12,523 nt of DNA, taken from Nitrospira sp. GTDB taxonomy: Bacteria > Nitrospirota > JACRHL01. A program made the translations under genes and the position numbers. The stretch lies in contig JALWRU010000419.1 in NCBI GenBank assembly GCA_026994095.1, positions 1 to 12,523 on the forward strand. Reading direction: 5' to 3'. The notes under the pieces were generated by a model. The model made no database searches. It saw only the letters and a program-made list of their open reading frames with translations, and was not told where the DNA came from. Shown here piece by piece: positions 7,680 to 12,523 of the stretch. The first letter of the stretch is position 1; each line of letters opens with the position of its first letter.

Positions 7680-7690
7680 TAATATATTCA
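7669..7690. promoter_or_regulatory. Putative TetR operator upstream of tetR
   Basis: An inverted repeat TGAAT-N12-ATTCA, extendable by one flanking pair to GTGAATA-N10-TATTCAC (7668-7691), in an AT-rich island. It shares length, half-site and the trailing CTA with the site ahead of the RND gene at 6421-6442. It covers the likely -35 of tetR. The size and partial symmetry are typical of TetR-family operators. The regulator that binds it is inferred from position only. Confidence 0.6.
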
Positions 7691-7736
7691 CTAATTATTT
7701 CTCGCAGGGGCAGTGGCAGTTTTATTTGACATGGTG

Positions 7737-7832
7737 TTAGCGGTGTTGTGCACGACTGCTTCGGGTGTGGCAGGTGGCTCCGGCAGCGTCCCCCTCCAGC
7801 ACTACCCGATAGACCCGTCCGCCCCGATGGTC
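7737..7832 (-). pseudogene. Displaced, frameshifted 3' fragment of the sugar dehydrogenase gene
   Basis: Read leftward, bases 7832-7791 encode DHRGGRVYRVVLEG, nearly identical to the C-terminus of the intact PQQ-type dehydrogenase at 10181-11479 (DHRGGRVYRVVPEG). Weaker similarity continues to 7773, but a 2-bp difference shifts the frame, so the fragment ends in an unrelated tail and stops at 7737. Rightward of 7832 the match ends abruptly, and no further dehydrogenase sequence precedes it. It is a remnant of the gene's 3' end, left either by insertion of the asnB segment or by loss of a tandem copy. It is not expected to be expressed. Confidence 0.7.
7791..7832. repeat. Left copy of 42-bp direct repeat flanking asnB
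   Basis: A 42-bp block identical at 40 positions to 10211-10252, in the same orientation, spaced 2,420 bp apart. The two differences are one synonymous change (GGG/GGA, Gly) and one Pro/Leu change when read as dehydrogenase coding sequence. The match stops sharply on the right-hand side (7833) and fades on the left (13 of 18 bases match over 7773-7790 before a 2-bp gap). This copy belongs to the truncated fragment. Confidence 0.85.
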
Positions 7833-7901
7833 GAAGGCGTTTCTTGAAGCGGGAAAAAACGGCTGGACGGCGATACCACACGATCGGCGACTTCCAGCGA
7901 G

Positions 7902-8120
7902 ATGATGGTGCTTCGGCACGATTTGCGCGACCTCAAGTCGGGTTTGCTATCGGAAGAGGAAAGAAAATACTCTTGGCACGAAATAGCGCCATATCAGGGG
8001 AGGGGGATCTCGCTAGGGTCGCTGGAATTTTTGACACTCTTGATTTCTACGAGTACGACAGTTAATGCGCACTCCCAAGAACAGGTCGAGGAGGCGGTGG
8101 CGCGTCTGGTTGAGGGATGA
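7902..8120 (+). CDS. Doubtful 72-residue hypothetical protein upstream of asnB
   Basis: An ATG-started frame (two adjacent ATGs at 7902 and 7905) of 72 residues with a protein-like composition. It has a charged N-terminal half (HDLRDLKSGLLSEEERKYSWHE), a hydrophobic stretch (ISLGSLEFLTLLISTSTTV) and an acidic amphipathic tail (SQEQVEEAVARLVEG). I recognise no family. It uses AGA, AGG, ATA and CTA codons that are scarce in neighbouring genes, and local GC is lower, which suggests acquired DNA or non-coding DNA. There is no good ribosome binding site. It reads toward asnB and stops 61 nt before it. A complete overlapping ORF in another frame (7748-8065) looks less protein-like. Confidence 0.33.
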   Translation: MMVLRHDLRDLKSGLLSEEERKYSWHEIAPYQGRGISLGSLEFLTLLISTSTTVNAHSQEQVEEAVARLVEG

Positions 8121-8181
8121 TGGGTGTGATGAACAGAGGGGCTAACAGGAGCAGGATGGCAGTTGGAGTGACGGCTCGGTA

Positions 8182-10026
8182 ATGTGCGGCATCCTTGGCA
8201 TATCCCCTCCCGACGACCGGGGGCGGTTTGAACACAGCCTGTCGTTGTTGCAGCACCGGGGACCCGATGACGGCCAGGTGTTCGCGGATGACGCCATCAT
8301 GCTGGGGCACCGGCGTCTGGCCATTCTCGATCTATCGCCGTGCGGCCGCCAGCCCATGACCGGAGGCGGGGGGCGGTATCAGATCGTCTACAACGGCGAG
8401 ATCTACAACTTCGTCGAACTGCGTGAGCAATTGGAGCAGTTGGGTCATGTGTTCCGCTCCGAGTCCGATACCGAGGTGTTTCTCACCGCCTACCTTGAAT
8501 GGGGTACCGACTGTTTTTTACGCTTCAACGGTATGTGGGCGGTGGCGATCTGGGATAGCCGTGACCGCACCCTGATGTTGAGCCGCGACCGCTTTGGCAA
8601 GAAGCCGTTGTACTACGCCCATATTGGCAATCGGTTTGTGTTTGCCTCGGAGATGAAGGCGATTTTGCCGTTTCAGCCCCACCCTGGTCCGGATATCGAT
8701 GTGGTGCGCCAGGCCACTACCGCACCGTTTGGGTACGAGGCCGGTGACCGTTGTGTGGCAGCGGGGATCAAGCGTTTTCCCGCCGGGCATTTTGGTATGT
8801 TGAAGGCCGACCGAACCCTGTCGTTGACCCGCTATTGGGACACCCTCGATCACCTGATGGCAGTGCCGGGCCGTTACGAGGAACAGGTTGAGATGTTCCG
8901 CGAATTGTTTCTCGATGCCTGCAAAATCCGCATGCGCAGCGACGTGCCGATCGGCACCGCCTTAAGCGGTGGGTTGGACTCATCATCCACCGTATCGGCC
9001 ATGGCGCATATCAGCCAGGGGCACGCCGGGGGGCGGGTGAACGAGGATTGGCAACACGCCTTCGTCGCCACCTTCAAGGGCACCTTTCTGGACGAGACGG
9101 TGCATGCCAAAAAGGTGGTGGATCACATCGGTATCAAGGGCACCTTCCTGGATATCGACCCCAGTCGGGCATTGGGGGATCTGAACCGATATTTTTATCT
9201 GTTCGAGGAGCCGTACATCACCAGCCCGATTCCGTTCATCCTGACCTACGGTGCGGTGCGGGACGCAGGCATCAAGGTGACGTTGGACGGCCACGGTGCC
9301 GACGAGTTGTTTGCCGGTTACTCCTTTGTGGTAATCGAGGCGCTCAAGGACGCCGGGTGGCATCCGGGCCGGGCGCTGGCGGTGCTGGATACCTATAACG
9401 ATCTGTTTCCCGAAGCCAATCAGGTGGATAAGTCGCGCCTTGGTATCGGCTATTGGGCGCGCAACCGCTTGAAGCGGCTGTTGGGGACCCCACAACGGCT
9501 ACTGCGGGAAACGGCGGGGGATCGCAGACTGCTCGAACTGGACCACCTCAACCGCGCGCTCCACCAGATGACCCACGAGACTGTTCTGCCGACCCTGTTA
9601 CGCAACTATGACCGCTACAGCATGGCCAACGGCGTGGAGATCCGCATGCCATTCATGGATCACCGCATCGTCTCGTTTGCGTTCTCTATTCCTTGGCACA
9701 GCAAGGTACGCGGGGGGTTTGGCAAGATGGTCGTGCGCGATGCCATGGCCCCCTATCTGCCGCACGATATCGCCTATCGCAAGGACAAGATCGGCTTCAA
9801 CAGCCCAACCGTGGATTGGATCAAAGGCCCCTTGCGTCACTTCGTTACCGATACCCTGGCGGACCAACGCTTCAAAGATTCAGAAGTGATCCAGCCCGAG
9901 GTGGTGACCCGTATGGTGCGCAAGGTGCTGGACGATCCCGCCGCGTCGTTCGCCGATGGCGAGCGGGCCTGGACCCATCTGGCGCCGTTCTTTTGGGAGC
10001 GGGCCATGTTTGGGGGGGAAGGGTAG
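8182..10026 (+). CDS. asnB: Asparagine synthetase, glutamine-hydrolysing (AsnB type)
   Basis: A 614-residue two-domain enzyme that makes Asn (or amidates a related carboxylate) from Asp, ATP and Gln. The N-terminal class II glutaminase domain is intact: Cys2 as nucleophile directly after the Met, QHRGPDD (24-30), HRRLAILD (43-50), YNGEIYN (70-76) and the ESDTEVF region with Asp96. The synthetase domain has the ATP-pyrophosphatase P-loop SGGLDSSS (262-269), LDGHGADELFAGY (368-380) and the C-terminal RMPFMDHR (488-495) and KDKIGFNSP. Cys2 fixes the start at 8182; a GGAG lies about 13 nt upstream, so the ribosome site is weak. Standalone AsnB homologues of this length often act in O-antigen, capsule or peptide tailoring, but no such genes are nearby. 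It is the only complete rightward gene here and is bracketed by direct repeats. Confidence 0.95.
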   Translation: MCGILGISPPDDRGRFEHSLSLLQHRGPDDGQVFADDAIMLGHRRLAILDLSPCGRQPMTGGGGRYQIVYNGEIYNFVELREQLEQLGHVFRSESDTEVFLTAYLEWGTDCFLRFNGMWAVAIWDSRDRTLMLSRDRFGKKPLYYAHIGNRFVFASEMKAILPFQPHPGPDIDVVRQATTAPFGYEAGDRCVAAGIKRFPAGHFGMLKADRTLSLTRYWDTLDHLMAVPGRYEEQVEMFRELFLDACKIRMRSDVPIGTALSGGLDSSSTVSAMAHISQGHAGGRVNEDWQHAFVATFKGTFLDETVHAKKVVDHIGIKGTFLDIDPSRALGDLNRYFYLFEEPYITSPIPFILTYGAVRDAGIKVTLDGHGADELFAGYSFVVIEALKDAGWHPGRALAVLDTYNDLFPEANQVDKSRLGIGYWARNRLKRLLGTPQRLLRETAGDRRLLELDHLNRALHQMTHETVLPTLLRNYDRYSMANGVEIRMPFMDHRIVSFAFSIPWHSKVRGGFGKMVVRDAMAPYLPHDIAYRKDKIGFNSPTVDWIKGPLRHFVTDTLADQRFKDSEVIQPEVVTRMVRKVLDDPAASFADGERAWTHLAPFFWERAMFGGEG

Positions 10027-10180
10027 GTTTTTCCGCCCTCGCGACGCCCCCCGTTGCCGTGCCTTCAATCGGCCTCGGCACCTGAGGCTCCCGCTGTTGC
10101 AGGTCAACCCGGCTCAGGCAGCTTTGCCCGCCTCATTGGTTGGGGGCATGACCACCCAGCCTTCCCTAGGTTTCCAGTCC

Positions 10181-11479
10181 CTATTGTGAGGGTGGCTTTG
10201 GCGGTTTCCACCCCTCCGGCACTACCCGATAGACCCGCCCGCCCCGATGGTCCATCACATAGACCTCGCCGCTTTCATCTTCGCCAAAACCGCTGATCGA
10301 CAGCTCGGTCTCCAGCAGTCGCTTCATGCGGAAGGTGTCGGGTTTGGTCTTGTGAGCAGTCAACCCCCAGATGGTGCCGCTACAGTAGTCGGCAAACAGG
10401 TACGTACCGACCAGTTTGGGGATGGCCTTGCCCCGGTAGACATAGCCGCCGGTTACCGAGCAGCCCTCTTTGTGGCTGTACTCTGCCACCGGAGGCACCC
10501 CCAGCCAACATCGCTTGCGGGAGCGGGGAGGGTAGCAGTGGCGCCCTTCCATGCGGCTCCAGCCGTAGTTGGCTCCGGGGCCGCGCCTGATTTTTTTCTT
10601 GGCGGTGGGATCGGGCACTTCGGTGCGACTGGCGAAGGATTGGTAGTTAATCTCTTCCCAGTGGTCCTGCCCCACGTCGGCGATGAACAGGTCGCCGTTG
10701 GCCCGGTCAAAGCTGAACCGCCAAGGGTTGCGCAGCCCGTAGGCCCAGATCTCCGGGCGGTAGGTGGAGCGGCCTACAAACGGATTGTCCTGGGGTATTC
10801 GGTAGGGTCGCTGTAGCTCGGCTGCACTGGGGGGAGGTGCACCGGCGGGCAACATGGGTGCTGCCGGGTTCACATCCAGCCGTAACAATTTGCCCAACAG
10901 GGAGTAGCTGTTCAGGGCGGTCTGGTACGGGTCTCCTGCGCCACCACCGTCGCCGGTGCCCATATAAAGGTAGCCGTCCGGTCCAAAGGCGATCATACCG
11001 CCGTTGTGGTTGGTGGCCGGGTTTTCAATCTGCAATAACGGCGTCAGGCTTTGGCTGTCGACCGTGCCGCTGCGACCGGCGCGGGCGATCAGGCGGCCCA
11101 GGATAATATCGCCGCCAGTCCCGGTGTAATAGACGAACAGGCGGCGATTGCGGGCAAAGTTTGGGTGAAAGGCCAGCCCTAACAGGCCGCGCTCGCCCCC
11201 GGCCCGCACCCGCGAGGTCAGGTCTAGATAAGGTGGTGTATTGTCATCCACGCCGAGCAGTCGCACCGTACCGCCCTGCTCCACCACAAATCGACGCCCG
11301 CTGCCATCTCCCGCGTGGGTCAGCAGCACCGGCCGGGTAAAACGTCCCGGCTCTTGATGTAACGACAAGGCGACCTTGGCACCGCTGGCCACCCGTGCCG
11401 CAGGGGCAGGGCCGTCAGCGGCAGATGCCACCACCGGGCAAAGCACGATTGCCAACAACCAGTTAAGGGCCTTGCCCAT
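10181..11479 (-). CDS. Exported PQQ-dependent sugar dehydrogenase (glucose/sorbosone dehydrogenase family)
   Basis: A 432-residue periplasmic six-bladed beta-propeller related to soluble PQQ glucose/aldose sugar dehydrogenases (YliI/Asd group), which oxidise aldoses with PQQ as cofactor. Signal peptide: MGKALNWLLAIVLCPVVASA, cut before ADG. Family blocks in order: GERGLLGLAFHPNF (about 94-107), NHNGGMIAFGPDGYLYMGTGDGG (about 157-179, with the probable catalytic His158), AYGLRNPWRFSFD (about 246-258), DVGQDHWEEIN, GANYGW, GGYVYRG and GTYLFADYCSGTIWGL. Cys pairs in the last third suggest disulfides. The ATG at 11479 is chosen because the signal peptide begins there; a GTG at 11497 is an alternative. 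It starts 19 nt after the sspB stop, so the two are probably co-transcribed. The last 14 codons of the conserved end recur as a fragment at 7791-7832. No PQQ synthesis genes are seen here. Confidence 0.9.
   Translation of the reverse strand: MGKALNWLLAIVLCPVVASAADGPAPAARVASGAKVALSLHQEPGRFTRPVLLTHAGDGSGRRFVVEQGGTVRLLGVDDNTPPYLDLTSRVRAGGERGLLGLAFHPNFARNRRLFVYYTGTGGDIILGRLIARAGRSGTVDSQSLTPLLQIENPATNHNGGMIAFGPDGYLYMGTGDGGGAGDPYQTALNSYSLLGKLLRLDVNPAAPMLPAGAPPPSAAELQRPYRIPQDNPFVGRSTYRPEIWAYGLRNPWRFSFDRANGDLFIADVGQDHWEEINYQSFASRTEVPDPTAKKKIRRGPGANYGWSRMEGRHCYPPRSRKRCWLGVPPVAEYSHKEGCSVTGGYVYRGKAIPKLVGTYLFADYCSGTIWGLTAHKTKPDTFRMKRLLETELSISGFGEDESGEVYVMDHRGGRVYRVVPEGWKPPKPPSQ
10211..10252. repeat. Right copy of 42-bp direct repeat flanking asnB
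   Basis: This copy lies inside the intact dehydrogenase gene and encodes DHRGGRVYRVVPEG near its C-terminus, just before the final WKPPKPPSQ. It matches 7791-7832 at 40 of 42 positions in the same orientation. The asnB gene and the 72-codon ORF lie between the copies. Confidence 0.85.
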
Positions 11480-11498
11480 CTGCTTGCCGGTGCTCACC

Positions 11499-11987
11499 CT
11501 AGTCCACCAGCCGCAGGTGGGACTTTCCTTCGTCGTCCGCCGGGGGAGTCTCCCCCTGGTCAAGGGCCGCATCAGCAGAACTGGAAGACGGCTCTGGCAG
11601 GGTGTCGTCCTCATCCGCGACCGGGGCGGCCTCCACCGTGGGCTGTGGTGTCGTGGCTACATTCGGATCGCCAAAGACAATGCCCTCGTGGGTTTCAGCC
11701 GCAAAGATTGCCAAAATGCCGGCCAACGGCAGTTCTACCTGACTGGTAGAAGCCCCAAACCGGGCAGCAAAGCGCACCCGGTCCAGCCCCAGCTCCAGGT
11801 TTTGCACCGAGCGAGGAGAGAGATTGAGGGTGATGCGATTGTCCTTGGCGTAGCCGGTCGGCACCCGCACACCCGGCTGATCGACCGCTGCCAGGATGTG
11901 GGGGGTGTGGCCTTCTGCCAGACACCAGTCGTAAATGGCGCGAATCAGGTACGGTTTTGCAGTCTCTGGCAACATGGGCAGGGTCAA
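11499..11987 (-). CDS. sspB: ClpXP protease specificity-enhancing factor SspB
   Basis: An adaptor of about 162 residues that binds ssrA-tagged proteins and delivers them to ClpXP for degradation in the cytoplasm. The N-terminal substrate-binding domain matches beta/gamma-type SspB: KPYLIRAIYDWCLAEGHTPHI, PGVRVPTGYAKDNRITLNLSPRSVQNLEL, VRFAARFGASTSQVELPLAGILAIFA. It is followed by a Pro/Glu/Asp/Ser-rich flexible linker and the C-terminal HLRLVD tail, equivalent to the ClpX-binding (XB) peptide of E. coli SspB. The start is uncertain. The TTG at 11987 has GAGG 6 nt upstream and gives an N-terminus of family-like length, whereas the ATG at 11975 has no ribosome site. The dehydrogenase gene follows 19 nt later; sspA, the usual partner in gammaproteobacteria, is not here. 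Confidence 0.92.
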   Translation of the reverse strand: MTLPMLPETAKPYLIRAIYDWCLAEGHTPHILAAVDQPGVRVPTGYAKDNRITLNLSPRSVQNLELGLDRVRFAARFGASTSQVELPLAGILAIFAAETHEGIVFGDPNVATTPQPTVEAAPVADEDDTLPEPSSSSADAALDQGETPPADDEGKSHLRLVD

Positions 11988-12029
11988 CTGTTTCCTCTGG
12001 TACCGCAGCGTATCTGCGGAACGATCCGC

Positions 12030-12035
12030 TATAAT
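12030..12035 (+). promoter_or_regulatory. Candidate -10 element for miaB
   Basis: A perfect TATAAT on the plus strand, 111 nt before the miaB ATG and within the leader of divergent sspB. No good -35 is found at 16-18 bp, so this rests on the -10 alone. Confidence 0.35.
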
Positions 12036-12041
12036 GCCCAA

Positions 12042-12130
12042 CTCCCGCGTGGGAGCCAAGGATTAGTTGGTACAGGGCCAGCCAATTCAGGCTGGAACCC
12101 GTTCTAAATAGTAGTACGCCGAATGCGGCG
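12042..12130 (+). other. Three small GC-rich hairpins in the miaB leader
   Basis: Three perfect inverted repeats follow each other between the candidate -10 and miaB: CTCCC-gcgt-GGGAG (12042-12055), CCAGCC-aattca-GGCTGG (12078-12095) and CGCCG-aatg-CGGCG (12117-12130). None is followed by a U-tract, so they are not obvious terminators. The last one ends 16 nt before the ATG and could affect ribosome access. Confidence 0.4.
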
Positions 12131-12146
12131 TCGTCAGTGGCGTATC

Positions 12147-12523
12147 ATGGAAAACCGAACTTTCTACATTCGCACCTACGGCTGTCAGATGAATGTCTCT
12201 GACAGCGAGCGTATCAGCGGGGTGCTGATCGATCAGGGCTATTCGATGGTCGAACAGGCCGACGATGCCGGGTTGGTGGTGCTCAATACCTGCTCCATCC
12301 GTGACGGGGCCGAGAACAAGGTCTACTCGGATATTGGCCGCCTGAAGATGCTGGCCGACGAGCGGGAAGCCCCCATGACCATTGCCGTTGCGGGCTGTGT
12401 TGCCCAGCAGGAGGGTGAGGCCCTGCTCAAGCGTGACAAGAGTGTGGGGCTGGTCTTCGGCTCCCGCGCCATCAGCCAGTTACCGCAGATGATTGAGCGG
12501 GCCGAGGCGGGTGAGCGGGTGGC
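12147..12523 (+). CDS. miaB: tRNA-2-methylthio-N6-dimethylallyladenosine synthase MiaB (5' part, cut by window end)
   Basis: The first 125 codons of MiaB, the radical-SAM methylthiotransferase that converts i6A37 to ms2i6A37 in tRNAs reading UNN codons. The visible part is the N-terminal UPF0004 (MTTase) domain: RTYGCQMNVSDSE with Cys13, LNTCSIRDGAENKVY with Cys49 and VAGCVAQQEG with Cys84, the three ligands of the auxiliary [4Fe-4S] cluster. The radical-SAM CxxxCxxC and TRAM parts lie beyond the window. The ATG at 12147 matches the family N-terminus; an in-frame ATG at 12123 would add eight residues, mostly Arg and Gln, and sits in a hairpin loop. No clear Shine-Dalgarno precedes either. It is transcribed away from sspB. 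Confidence 0.93.
   Translation, partial: MENRTFYIRTYGCQMNVSDSERISGVLIDQGYSMVEQADDAGLVVLNTCSIRDGAENKVYSDIGRLKMLADEREAPMTIAVAGCVAQQEGEALLKRDKSVGLVFGSRAISQLPQMIERAEAGERV

Larger units (their letters stand above)
7645..8181. other. Gene-poor region between tetR and asnB
   Basis: A stretch of 537 bp without a confident gene. It holds the tetR promoter/operator (7651-7691), an AT-rich segment to about 7730, the dehydrogenase 3' remnant (7737-7832), the doubtful 72-codon ORF (7902-8120) and about 60 bp leading into asnB. There is a perfect TTGACA on the plus strand at 8031-8036, but at 17 bp spacing the -10 is only TACGAC, so an asnB promoter there is no more than possible. I see no tRNA, integrase fragment or IS end. 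Confidence 0.6.

Noticed and set aside
7726..7731. Perfect TTGACA on the plus strand near the tetR upstream region
   Set aside because: No -10-like hexamer at 16-18 bp (the 17-bp position reads TGCACG), and no gene follows closely.
10027..10180. Bidirectional terminator between convergent asnB and the dehydrogenase
   Set aside because: Only imperfect stems (for example GTGCC with a 13-nt loop to GGCAC) and no T-tract on either side.
11376..12107. 243-codon plus-strand frame over sspB and the dehydrogenase 5' end
   Set aside because: Opposite strand carries clear SspB with XB tail and a signal peptide; no recognisable domain in this frame.
1..12523. CRISPR array, tRNA, rRNA or insertion sequence
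   Set aside because: No regularly spaced repeats, no tRNA-like TpsiC/anticodon pattern and no transposase or terminal inverted repeats were seen.

Overview
The window is GC-rich, tightly packed DNA from a Gram-negative bacterium. The evidence is two genes with Sec signal peptides, an outer-membrane barrel ending in phenylalanine, an inner-membrane RND/MMPL pump, and a beta/gamma-type SspB with a ClpX-binding tail. A pseudomonadote (proteobacterium) is the best guess. I cannot fix the genus.

Layout from left to right. (1) 16-1545 (-): SulP anion permease with a TTG start, behind its own leader of about 170 nt and a candidate promoter. (2) 1770-7644 (-): a directional block whose transcription order is TetR regulator, DUF4188 protein, RND/MMPL transporter, LolA-like periplasmic protein, outer-membrane barrel, GIY-YIG protein. 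Two similar 22-bp inverted repeats (TGAAY-N12-RTTCA) lie exactly at the two places a local TetR repressor would need them: upstream of tetR and upstream of the RND gene. (3) 7645-8181: a gene-poor stretch with a degraded copy of a dehydrogenase 3' end and a doubtful 72-codon ORF. (4) 8182-10026 (+): a complete glutamine-dependent asparagine synthetase, the only complete rightward gene. (5) 10181-11987 (-): sspB followed closely by an exported PQQ-type sugar dehydrogenase. (6) 12147-12523 (+): the 5' third of miaB, divergent from sspB and cut by the window edge.

How the parts work together. The RND, LolA-like and barrel genes look like one envelope-spanning lipid or hydrophobic-compound trafficking system, with TetR as local sensor and the DUF4188 protein as possible enzyme partner. 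The substrate is unknown. sspB and miaB are housekeeping genes.

The most notable structure is around asnB. A 42-bp block (40/42 identical) from the 3' end of the dehydrogenase gene recurs 2,420 bp away as a truncated fragment in the same orientation, so the asnB segment is bracketed by direct repeats. This is what an insertion into, and restoration of, the dehydrogenase 3' end would leave. No integrase or transposase is visible.
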